NCBI GenBank assembly: GCA_963822595.1
Contig: CAWGIG010000001.1
Span: forward strand, 930,001 to 994,000
DNA from: CAVRUH01 sp963822595
GTDB taxonomy: Bacteria > Chlamydiota > Chlamydiia > Chlamydiales > Waddliaceae
Direction: 5' to 3'
Length of the DNA stretch: 64,000 nucleotides
A program made the translations under genes and the position numbers. A model generated the notes under the pieces. The model worked only from the letters and a program-made list of their open reading frames with translations, searched no databases and was not told where the DNA came from. Below are positions 1 through 7,973 of this stretch, piece by piece; the first letter of the stretch is position 1, and every line of letters begins with the position of its first letter.

Positions 1-1
1 A

Positions 2-1924
2 ATGCAAAAGGATATTCCCTTGGCGATAAAGGCCATTGGAAGCTCCGTCAAAGCCGTTTTGATCAAAGGAATGGGCAATTATGTTTGTTTGAGAAAACTT
101 CATGACTCAAGATATGAAAAAGCGTCTCTTCCCGATATCGAGGCTGAAGAATTAGACAAAATCGAAGCGTGGGCTCACGACACACCTGACGGTTCCGTGT
201 CGGGTCTTGCCTTTACTCCTTCCTACAGTAGCTGGGAAAGGGTTTCTGCCGAAAGCGACACCTGCAATCGACGCGATTGCCACTATTACCATGACTGCCA
301 CTTTATTCGCGCTCGCAGACAGGCGGAAGAAGCCCAAATCTTGGTCACGAATCATAGTATGCTTTTTGCCGATCTTGCCTTTCGCGCAGAGGAACACGAT
401 CACAACGAAGGACTCATTCCAGATTATCAAAGAGTGGTTCTAGATGAAGCACATAATATCGAAGATACCGCAACCGAATTCTTTGCACAAAAAATTTCTC
501 ATTTGCATTTGCTGCGAACTCTCAGAAGATTAGCGGGTGATAAGAACGGAAAGATGACACTTTTACGTATAAAAATTGAAGAAGTCTTTAGAAAAAATCA
601 TACACCGGAAGTCGATAATCTTTTGACTCGACTGACTATCGATCTAGCTTCTAAACCTCACGAGCTCAGTGTTTTAATTGCGGATATGTTCCAAATTTTC
701 AGAGAGTTTCTAGAGTCCTTTAAACCCGATGATGATGAAGAAAAAGGGCAGGAAAAATTTAGAATCCTTCCCCGTCATTTCTTACATCCTGAATGGACAA
801 AAAGAATTGTTCCGCATACGAAATTGTTAAGCGATGCCATCAAACAATACACCAGTTCGATCAGGCATTTTGAAATGGATTTAATGGAAATCGATCATCC
901 AAAACTAGCCGAACATACCGAAGGGACCCGTTTTGAGATCAATGCTCTGGCGAATCGATTAGAACAAGCTGCGATAGTGTTAGAGAAATTTACTTCTCAG
1001 GAGTGCCCCAAAACTAGGGTTAGGTGGATAGAACTGCAGCAGATGAAGACAATGGTAAACATACAGCTTATAGATGCAGACCTTGACGTTTCCAAAGTGC
1101 TTGCAGAATCTCTATTCAAAAAGTTTCCGACAACCGTTTTATGCAGCGCCACACTTGCGACAAATAAGGGTTTTGATTTCATGAAAAAGCGCTTAGGAAT
1201 AACGGACGAGCTACTTTCCGGAAAGTTGACTACTGAAAATATTTATTCATCCCCATTCGATTATGAAAAGCAAGCATTGCTTGTCATTCCTACAGATATT
1301 CCTCCGCCTAATGATCCGCAATTTCTGGAAGCTGTTTGTGAACGCATCTGGGAGGCTGTTCAAGCTAGCCGCGGAAATGCCTTTTTATTATTTACATCCT
1401 ACAGCATGCTGCAGAAGTGTTATGAGAAGCTTTCAAAACGTTTGACAGAGAATAGGTATCATCTTCTAAGACAGGGGGAAGCTAATCGCCAAACACTTTT
1501 GAACAGATTTAAGGATAAAGAATATTCCATTCTGTTTGGGACAAGTTCTTTTTGGGAGGGTATTGATGTACCCGGAGATGCTTTGAGGTGTGTTGTTATC
1601 GTTAAACTCCCTTTTAAGGTACCGTCTGAGCCTCTTATTCAAGCGCGTACCGAACTTATTACAGCTGAAGGAGGAGATCCCTTCTTTGAATATTCGGTGC
1701 CTTTGGCGATTGTGAAGTTTAAGCAGGGGTTTGGAAGGTTAATTCGAAACAAAAAAGACCGTGGATGCATTGTCTGTTTAGATTCGCGCCTGGTGACAAA
1801 GGGTTATGGACGCCTTTTTCTTAACAGTCTCCCCAAATGCCAACAGCTTTTTGCCCCTGGAAAAGAGCTCCTAGAACCCATGAAAGAGTTCTACAAAAGA
1901 ACCTATCACATGACGAAATCTTAA
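2..1924 (+). CDS. dinG: DinG/XPD-type ATP-dependent DNA helicase (5' end outside window)
   Basis: C-terminal 640 residues of a superfamily 2 helicase of the DinG/Rad3/XPD type, which unwinds DNA or R-loops 5'-3' using ATP. Visible: four cysteines spaced like the Fe-S cluster ligands of this family (C29, C88, C93, C99 counted from the first codon in the window), a DEAH box at about 148-151, a motif V-like SFWEGIDVPG and a motif VI-like QGFGRLIRN near the C-terminus. Walker A must lie upstream, because the reading frame is open to the left edge and the first visible Met is internal to the family alignment. A long hairpin follows the stop. Family assignment is secure; whether it is DinG or a paralogue such as YoaA cannot be decided here. 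Confidence 0.88.
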   Translation: MQKDIPLAIKAIGSSVKAVLIKGMGNYVCLRKLHDSRYEKASLPDIEAEELDKIEAWAHDTPDGSVSGLAFTPSYSSWERVSAESDTCNRRDCHYYHDCHFIRARRQAEEAQILVTNHSMLFADLAFRAEEHDHNEGLIPDYQRVVLDEAHNIEDTATEFFAQKISHLHLLRTLRRLAGDKNGKMTLLRIKIEEVFRKNHTPEVDNLLTRLTIDLASKPHELSVLIADMFQIFREFLESFKPDDDEEKGQEKFRILPRHFLHPEWTKRIVPHTKLLSDAIKQYTSSIRHFEMDLMEIDHPKLAEHTEGTRFEINALANRLEQAAIVLEKFTSQECPKTRVRWIELQQMKTMVNIQLIDADLDVSKVLAESLFKKFPTTVLCSATLATNKGFDFMKKRLGITDELLSGKLTTENIYSSPFDYEKQALLVIPTDIPPPNDPQFLEAVCERIWEAVQASRGNAFLLFTSYSMLQKCYEKLSKRLTENRYHLLRQGEANRQTLLNRFKDKEYSILFGTSSFWEGIDVPGDALRCVVIVKLPFKVPSEPLIQARTELITAEGGDPFFEYSVPLAIVKFKQGFGRLIRNKKDRGCIVCLDSRLVTKGYGRLFLNSLPKCQQLFAPGKELLEPMKEFYKRTYHMTKS

Positions 1925-1925
1925 A

Positions 1926-1990
1926 AAAATGGACTACATGGACGAAATGGACACCAACAACCAATTCATTTTGTCCATGTAGTCCATTTT
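1926..1990. terminator. Long perfect hairpin after dinG (tggac repeat)
   Basis: Two 18-nt arms (1926-1943 and 1973-1990) are exact reverse complements with a 29-nt loop. The arms contain GGACTACATGGAC. The right arm ends in TTTT, so it could terminate dinG transcription. The wording (tggac/gtcca phrases) resembles the tandem tggac string at 14720-14754, so it may be a repeat first and a terminator second. Confidence 0.55.
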
Positions 1991-2065
1991 CGCCCATATT
2001 CGTATTGATAAAAATACAATCATAACTTAAACTCTCCCGTAATAAATAAAATACATGGTTAAAAT

Positions 2066-3751
2066 ATGAATTTTGATTATTCCCCTGCCGTTACAACCAA
2101 TACAACATATGCAAACGACAATCATTATTCATTAAATCTCCCTGCCCCTCATGAAATATTAAACGAAAATATTGCAACAATAGCAGGGACCCAAATTCTA
2201 CCGCTTACCTTAGTTAACACCCAGCAAATCCTTCAAAATCCAGATGCAGGATTTGATTACTTCATCGTAAAAGTGAAAACCCTTGCTCTTTGTAATCTCC
2301 CTCGAGAAGTACTCAAAGAAATTGGTTTGTATCTTAATGTAATGGATTTAAAAGCTCTTGGTCGAGCAGTTAAAGACTCTAAAGATTATGCTTCATTTAT
2401 GCCAACTCTTTTCAGTGTTTATTGTGCTGTACGGAAAACAAGGATTTTTCCAACGGATAGAGGAACGATTATTTGTTCAGGAGGTGCTTTAGAACGGGTG
2501 TACTTTACAGGATATGACGAATATGGAATAACAAATCCTGAAGGAAAACAGAGCTTTATCGACTTAGCCCTATTAATTACCTTAGGAAACCGCACTGTCA
2601 AATCAATTACACAATATGCAGTTGCTATCGGAATTCCAAATCACGGATCCTCTATTTTTCTTCTCACTGAAGAAGGAGAGGTTTTTAGGTTAATCAAGGG
2701 AGAGTGTGTGCCCTTTGAAAAAGCAAAATTTCCATCCCCTGTTTTGGAGATCGCATGCTATAGATATAATCTATATTTTAGGACAAAACGGGTATTATAT
2801 TTTTATAAAAGGGATTTCTATATTGGACCCAAATGGAAAGTTCAAATTCTCAATATCCCTGATGTAAAAAAGATTGAAAAAATTATCGCCCAGGAGACAA
2901 ATCTCGCTGTAAAATTTAAGGATAGGACTTTTAAAGTTTTCGATATTCGTCATTTGGAAAATATTGAATTTGATGAAAATAAATCCTATTTAAGCTCTGT
3001 CAACACACTTTGGAAAACCAAGAATTGGGATTCACCTTATATATCAACAAACGACAAGTTCTTTAAAATTGAAGCAAATGGAAGCCTATTTGAGTATCAA
3101 TCGCTACGTGGTCACAAAGTGATAACTCTATTTAGAGAAGGGAAATGGGTTCTAACAGAAGGAGGGTGCCTTTGGCAAAAAGATGCAGGAGACTGCTACC
3201 ATCAAAGATTGACACAGTACAATATAAGTCATGGTTTTGCGACTTCGGATACAGGCTTTTTGTTTTCAACTCAAGGTAAATTGCATTACGTAGGATCCGA
3301 CGATTACAGATGCCTTGTCAGCCATACCCCTGATAATGAATATCTTGTTCCAACTCAAGTCCTATTCAAACTTTCGCCAAAGAAAATGTGTGGAAATTGG
3401 GGAAGTATATGGTTTTTTGAAGATCAAGATTTAATTCATATGAAAGCAGAGAAAGATGGGAATTTTACAGCGTATAGCTTCACCAATTACGGTCTCCAAT
3501 CCAGAATGGATTACAATTGTAGGATGTTCTCAGCATGGAACACGATTTGTCCTGAATATAACTTTATTCAGTCTACGGAGTATTACACAGAATTGCATTT
3601 AATCATTCGAGAGATCATCAAATCCAGCAAAAATCCTAAAGAACTTATCCAACTCCTTCAAGAGGAAAGAAGTAAAATTGACAGCGTCACCGCTAACCGC
3701 GATGAAGTCCTTAAGTTCATCGAATTATTAAATTCTTCGGAATTTAACTGA
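2066..3751 (+). CDS. F-box domain protein, putative host-directed effector
   Basis: A 561-residue soluble protein. Residues about 76-112 read as an F-box-like helical motif (LPREVLKEIGLYLN followed by a leucine-spaced second helix). In eukaryotes this motif docks substrate receptors onto Skp1-Cullin ubiquitin ligases. The remainder is rich in short beta-strand-like segments with aromatic and glycine residues, plausibly a beta-propeller, but I see no clean WD40 or RCC1 signature. F-box proteins are typical of amoeba-associated Chlamydiae and Legionella, where they are candidate secreted effectors. There is no signal peptide. A strong ribosome binding site is not obvious before the chosen ATG, so the start is uncertain. 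Function in the host is inference. Confidence 0.7.
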   Translation: MNFDYSPAVTTNTTYANDNHYSLNLPAPHEILNENIATIAGTQILPLTLVNTQQILQNPDAGFDYFIVKVKTLALCNLPREVLKEIGLYLNVMDLKALGRAVKDSKDYASFMPTLFSVYCAVRKTRIFPTDRGTIICSGGALERVYFTGYDEYGITNPEGKQSFIDLALLITLGNRTVKSITQYAVAIGIPNHGSSIFLLTEEGEVFRLIKGECVPFEKAKFPSPVLEIACYRYNLYFRTKRVLYFYKRDFYIGPKWKVQILNIPDVKKIEKIIAQETNLAVKFKDRTFKVFDIRHLENIEFDENKSYLSSVNTLWKTKNWDSPYISTNDKFFKIEANGSLFEYQSLRGHKVITLFREGKWVLTEGGCLWQKDAGDCYHQRLTQYNISHGFATSDTGFLFSTQGKLHYVGSDDYRCLVSHTPDNEYLVPTQVLFKLSPKKMCGNWGSIWFFEDQDLIHMKAEKDGNFTAYSFTNYGLQSRMDYNCRMFSAWNTICPEYNFIQSTEYYTELHLIIREIIKSSKNPKELIQLLQEERSKIDSVTANRDEVLKFIELLNSSEFN

Positions 3752-3774
3752 AAAACCTATTGTCTGAATAGGAG

Positions 3775-4131
3775 ATGTTTGATAAAATCAATAATATGAA
3801 CAATAACCACGAAGCCCAACCACAAATTGATATTCCTAAGGAAAAAATTAGGAGGTTTTGTTCTAAAAACCATATACGAAAACTTGCGCTTTTTGGGTCT
3901 GTTTTAACCAATCAGTTTCGAAAAAAAAGTGATATTGACATTTTAGTCGAATTTGATTCAAAGCATATACCTGGTTTAATTCAAATTTCTCAATTGGAGT
4001 ACGAATTAGGCGAAATAGTTGGACGACGAGTTGATCTTCGTAATCCTAAGGACTTAAGTCCTTATTTTAGAAATGATGTTATTGCTGGGGCTTACCATTT
4101 ATATGGCAAAAACAGATTTAGCGCGTCTTAA
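3775..4131 (+). CDS. MNT-type nucleotidyltransferase (antitoxin of a HEPN/MNT pair)
   Basis: Small nucleotidyltransferase of the MntA/DUF4111-like group. The signature G-S-X10-D-X-D is present as GSVLTNQFRKKSDID, followed by a conserved LVEFD strand. In HEPN/MNT toxin-antitoxin modules the MNT protein neutralises its HEPN RNase partner by transferring AMP to it. The next gene starts 29 nt before this one ends, the usual coupled arrangement, and encodes a HEPN protein that is frameshifted here. An internal ATG at 3796 is an alternative start; an AGGAG lies immediately before 3775 with too little spacing to be convincing for either. Confidence 0.8.
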   Translation: MFDKINNMNNNHEAQPQIDIPKEKIRRFCSKNHIRKLALFGSVLTNQFRKKSDIDILVEFDSKHIPGLIQISQLEYELGEIVGRRVDLRNPKDLSPYFRNDVIAGAYHLYGKNRFSAS

Positions 4132-4437
4132 ACATATGTTAGAGGCCGGACAAGTATGTCTTGAGTTCACCAAAAATAAGAAACGCAAGGATTTTGAAAA
4201 CGCGCGGTCATTCGCGCATTAGAAATTTTTGGTGAGGCTGCAGCTAACATTTCAAAACCCTTTCAACTGAAGCATCCAAAAATCCAATGGCGAGCTATTA
4301 TTGGAATGCGAAATAGATTAATCCATGCATATTTCGATATAGATTACGATATAGTCTGGCAAGCTCTTTCACATGAAATTCCCAAATTGATTCCTCAACT
4401 TGAGAAACTTTTAAACAATTTAGAAAAAGACGTTTGA
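4103..4437 (+). pseudogene. HEPN-domain RNase toxin (DUF86), frameshifted
   Basis: The first frame (from ATG 4103) encodes the usual HEPN N-terminus and stops at an in-frame TAG near 4220. A second frame immediately continues with AVIRALEIFGEAA and contains the catalytic R-X4-6-H motif as RNRLIHAYF, ending at 4437. Compared with my memory of the family, a few residues between the two parts are missing, so the lesion looks like a small deletion of non-codon length rather than a lone base error. If real, the pair is an inactivated toxin with an intact antitoxin, which is the safe direction for decay. Overlaps the MNT gene by 29 nt. Confidence 0.78.
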
Positions 4438-4459
4438 CTTAGCAAAAATCACCTAAATA

Positions 4460-4477
4460 TTAGGTTTTATAACCTAA
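4460..4477 (-). terminator. Small hairpin at the 3' end of the respiratory operon
   Basis: Arms TTAGGTT and AACCTAA with a 4-nt loop lie 60 nt beyond the last gene of the leftward operon. On the minus strand the hairpin is followed by TATTT. Weak by itself. Confidence 0.35.
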
Positions 4478-4536
4478 AAAATAAGCCAATATCAAAATCT
4501 TGTGAACTATTGAAACTTCACCAGAATTTTAACAAC

Positions 4537-4758
4537 TTAAAACGATTTCGGGGTTTGATGGAAGGTGGTGTTGGCGGCTTTTTGGAGTCCGCCCCAATGG
4601 CCTGGGTCCAGCGCGCCATGAGAACCGTTCCAGTAGAGATATAGCCAAAAAAGTCCCCAGAAGGGCAGACTGAAATAAATCATCTTTAACCAACGCGGAA
4701 CTTTGCGATCATACGATGTAATACCGGAATCGCCATACTCTTCTATCTCATCACTCAT
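4537..4758 (-). CDS. CcoP-like membrane anchor lacking haem domains
   Basis: A 73-residue protein with one membrane segment around residues 26-43 (LKMIYFSLPFWGLFWLYLYW). The charged start followed by YDRKVPRW before the helix resembles the N-terminal cbb3 oxidase domain of CcoP/FixP, which normally reads as an acidic stretch and an NPLPRWW-like motif. The two cytochrome c domains that follow in ordinary CcoP are absent. It is the last gene of the respiratory operon, and its ATG overlaps the stop of the previous gene by one base (TGATG). I infer that it is a subunit stabilising CcoN, with electron delivery handled by a separate cytochrome c. A GGAG lies just upstream. Confidence 0.6.
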   Translation of the reverse strand: MSDEIEEYGDSGITSYDRKVPRWLKMIYFSLPFWGLFWLYLYWNGSHGALDPGHWGGLQKAANTTFHQTPKSF

Positions 4759-4916
4759 CAATCATCTCCTTTCATCATCTGTTCTTTAGCACTTTCATCC
4801 ATATCTAAACGCCCCTTTCTCCATAAATATATAAAAATCAGCAGCGTGCTCCCCACCAGAGCAAATAAAAGAGCGTAATGAAATATGTATCCGTAAACGC
4901 CTATCCCATCTTTCAT
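4758..4916 (-). CDS. Small CcoQ-position membrane peptide
   Basis: A 52-residue peptide: short N-terminus, one hydrophobic helix (about residues 10-31), then a basic turn (WRKGR) and an acidic, lysine-rich tail. Size, topology and position between the CcoO-like and CcoP-like genes match CcoQ, a dispensable cbb3 oxidase subunit, but the sequence itself is too short to be diagnostic. The start ATG at 4916 overlaps the end of the CcoO-like frame by four bases and the stop overlaps the next ATG by one, so translation is probably coupled. Confidence 0.5.
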   Translation of the reverse strand: MKDGIGVYGYIFHYALLFALVGSTLLIFIYLWRKGRLDMDESAKEQMMKGDD

Positions 4917-6180
4917 CTTACACCCTTTCTCCCTTCGATAATCTCAATTGTCATCACGGGATCCTTTCCAAGCCACCACGCCTGCGTCGGAGGCGTGATA
5001 CGCGTTCCTTTTGTCATCAAATACTGAAATAGAGCCTCAAATTTGTAATTTGGAATGCGGCTTGTTCGCTCCCCTGTCCCTCTTGGATCATAATCAAACA
5101 GATGCTGCATTGCGGGCATGATCGATCCTTTACTTGCAGTCTTAGGCGACCAAAAATGCGATTGATGCCAATCCCTGCTGGGTCGCTTCACACCAACACG
5201 AGAAAGATCCGGACCGATTCTACGCGTTCCTGCAAAAGTTATCTTTTGGTAAATGTATTCGTTTGCCGATGAGGGTGGTGCCGGATACGAATCTGATCCA
5301 TTCAAAGTAACATCCTGAATAAGAGTCCGAGTTTGGTCCGTATGACAATACCAACAGCCCTCGATTGCATAAAGATGTTCCCCAAATTGAATAAGCTCTT
5401 TTCTCGAACGGAATCCCAGGGCATGATGTTTTAGCTCTTCGATACTGAGTACAGGTTTGCCATTCTCAGGATCATACTTCCATCCTTCCGCATTTGCAAA
5501 TTTGAAATAGGTTACCCTATATTCCCGAGGGTTACTAACATAGACAACTCCCGAATGTGCTGTGATAAGGTTGTTTTTTAGTATCATCTAAATAACATAA
5601 TTTTTGTCTGACCCAGTTTTCAATGATACTATCTATTTGTGCCGTCGCAAAGGCCTCTTAGCCTTCCGGCTCATAAAGCTCTAAAATTTCAAAGGCCGGC
5701 CTTTGCAATTTTTCTTCTTTGAATTTAGGATGAGCCTTCTCCCAATCGGCTTGAAGAGACTTTCTGCAGTTCATCGGCTTTCGTGTTAGACTCTTAAGGT
5801 TTTCGAAGCATACAAAAGATTCGATGTAAGCTTTAAAGTTGGATCCCCAAATTTGGTCACATACTGTTCCAAGATTTTTTGGAGCTAATATCCTCAAAAA
5901 TTCGGATTCTTGAAAAGCAAGCAAGGTATAATCTTTTCTCAAATGATAAACCGCTTGAAGGGTCGTACTATCGCTTCTTTGAGAGCTATAATAGATGTTC
6001 GGATCCGCAATTTCATACATTTGCACTTGATATTGGCTGGTCGGTTGCGTCCACGTAGGATCCACAAATGCCGGGCGCAATCAATGTAACAATAACGGCT
6101 CCCGAAAACAGAAGAATAATTCCCAAAATAGTCAGAATTGCTGAGAATTCGATTTTATAAGGCCAATTGTTGGAGCTCAT
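4913..6180 (-). pseudogene. ccoO: CcoO-like cytochrome c subunit of cbb3 oxidase, multiply frameshifted
   Basis: Three reading frames join into one protein of about 420 residues: an N-terminal anchor from ATG 6180 (SSNNWPYKIEF, then one membrane helix), a middle piece (6080-5658) and a C-terminal piece (5587-4913) with a single CXXCH haem motif (GCWYCHTDQTR), GPDLSRVGVKRP and a Met-ligand-like SIMPAM segment, as in CcoO/FixO. Lesions: frame change near 6073, an excursion near 5770-5800 where SNTKADELQK reads in another frame, a TAA at about 5658, and a frame change near 5565. The amino-acid sequence between lesions is well preserved, so decay is recent or the consensus is wrong. In the complex this subunit would pass electrons from cytochrome c to CcoN. 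Confidence 0.75.
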
Positions 6181-6195
6181 GCGAGTACCCTTCTA

Positions 6196-7597
6196 TTACT
6201 TTTCTCTTTCTTTAAGAATGACGGTGTTGAAAATATTGATTGCGAATATAACGTTTGCGATCAGGATGATTCCTCCGCCGATGGCTCTTAAAATCCACCA
6301 AGGCCGCATATCGGCAACGTTTGAAGGAAAGGGAACACACTCAAAGCCGCGTGGTATTCCGCATAGGTAGTGACCCATCGGCCCATGTTGCCCATAGCAT
6401 CCCTTGATAGAACCCCCCGATCCAAAAGCGAGCATAAAAGGAATGCTTCCTATGATATTCAAATTAAAATGCCAAGTGGCCATCCGATTGACCAAATCGG
6501 TTTTCCGGTGATCACCGGAATGCATTGATAGATTCCCGCAAAGGCAAAGAAAGTAAAAGTCCCATAAAGTGACAACATGAGAATGGCCGATCACCCAATC
6601 GGTTTTAGAGGTGATTTCATTGATATTTCGAAGTGCCATTAGTGGACCTTGAATGCAAGTCACAAAGTAAAACATGATTCCCATCATGAGAAAGCGAATC
6701 GGAGCTGACTGCGTGTATTTTTTCCATTCGGGAAGGAGCGTATAAAATAAGTTATGAACCACAGTAAATACCGGAATGAATAGCCAAATGGAGAAAATCA
6801 CCGCTACGGTTTGCAGCCATTGTGATATGGGACCGTGCATCATGTGGTGGGCGCCGATCCAACCATAGACAAAGGCTATAGACCAGAAACCGATCATGGA
6901 AAGTCTATGGCTATGGATGGGAGTATTTGCCAGTTTTGGAAGGAAATAATAAGCGGCGGCAAGCCCCATGGGGGTAAATATAAGTCCAACAAGATTATGG
7001 ACATAGAACCAACTCACGTTTACTCTTGAAATCCCTTCGGGAACGAAGTTAATTCCGTAACTACCAACAAGATAGGTGAACGTAGCCCAGATGAGTAGTA
7101 CCCATAGCGTACCAAAGAGAGACGTACATTTTTTGATATTTTCGCGTGAAGATGGTCATGAATACATTTGTGCCGACTAAAACCCAAGCGATAACAAACA
7201 TGGGCTTCGTGGGAATCCACCAAACCCAATCGGGAAGTTCGGCATACTCCCAGCCGAAGTTTGTTCCCATAGGGTAGGAATTGACGCCTATGCCCAAAGC
7301 AGCCCACCAAAAGAAGACGGAAACATAAGCTACTTTAGAACTCCACAGGGGGACACCGCAAAGGCGTGGAACAAAGTAGTAAAAGAACCCGACACCTACG
7401 GAATAAAGCCATAGGAGGGCGACAGTTCCGACATGAACCGGTCTGATTCTACCGAAGTGGATGTATTCTCCGGAAAAATAATCCGGAAAAACAAAAGTAT
7501 TGAAGGCCATAAATGTTCCGATTGTCATTCCGATGACCAGAAAGATGATTGCGGGATAAATCATCAGCTTTACGGGCAGGTCATTATATTTTACCAT
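6196..7597 (-). pseudogene. ccoN: CcoN, catalytic subunit of cbb3-type cytochrome oxidase, frameshifted
   Basis: Multi-pass haem-copper oxidase subunit I of the C (cbb3) type, which reduces O2 at a high-spin haem/CuB site in the membrane. The first frame (7597-7061) holds the early helices; the second (7017-6196) holds HNLVGLIFTPMG, GAHHMMHGP and WVIGHSHVVTLWDF, which contribute conserved histidines. The break is a single extra base near 7091-7102, within GGTACTACTCAT. A second disturbed patch lies at 6300-6400: YQGMLWATWADGSLP and YAEYHAALSVFPFLQ can be read in two other frames before the main frame resumes with ADMRPWWILRAIGGG. Net length is one base too long. Directly downstream of the multihaem cytochrome gene. 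Confidence 0.85.
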
Positions 7598-7973
7598 AGG
7601 ATGTTTCCTTATCGATATACTGTTTATAAACTGCTGTTTGTTTTTCGCGAAGTTGTTTGGTTTGTTTGGAAGCTGAAACGACCTCTTTCTTCAATTTTTC
7701 TAAGGAATCTAATACGGCATGAACAGCAGCTTGCTCTTCTTTAACCTGTTTAGATGGCATTTTAGCGTCGAGGCTTGCTTTAAGTTTTTCATTTTCAGCG
7801 ATCTTTTTATCCAATTGTTCAACAATTTGATTTAGAAAAGTCTCTTTCTTTTTTTCTTGCTCCGCATCAAAAGTTGAAACCAATTTTCCTTCTTTGCAAA
7901 GCGTATTTAATACTATCTGTTGAAAGGGCATCAAGATATATTTTGTTGGTATTATCAAAAATTGATTTTCCAA
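7584..7973 (-). pseudogene. Displaced coiled-coil C-terminus of the multihaem cytochrome c
   Basis: A 129-residue frame, almost entirely charged coiled coil (KKKETFLNQIVEQLDKKIAE and similar heptads). The upstream cytochrome frame also ends in a coiled-coil region and stops at 7955, while sequence between about 8010 and 7870 is protein-like in a third frame (GVQLIGKSIFDNTNKIY). I infer that this is the tail of the same protein, separated by two frame changes. It overlaps the ccoN start by 14 nt, as a genuine upstream neighbour in an operon would. As an alternative it is a separate small protein; there is no convincing ribosome binding site for that. Confidence 0.5.
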
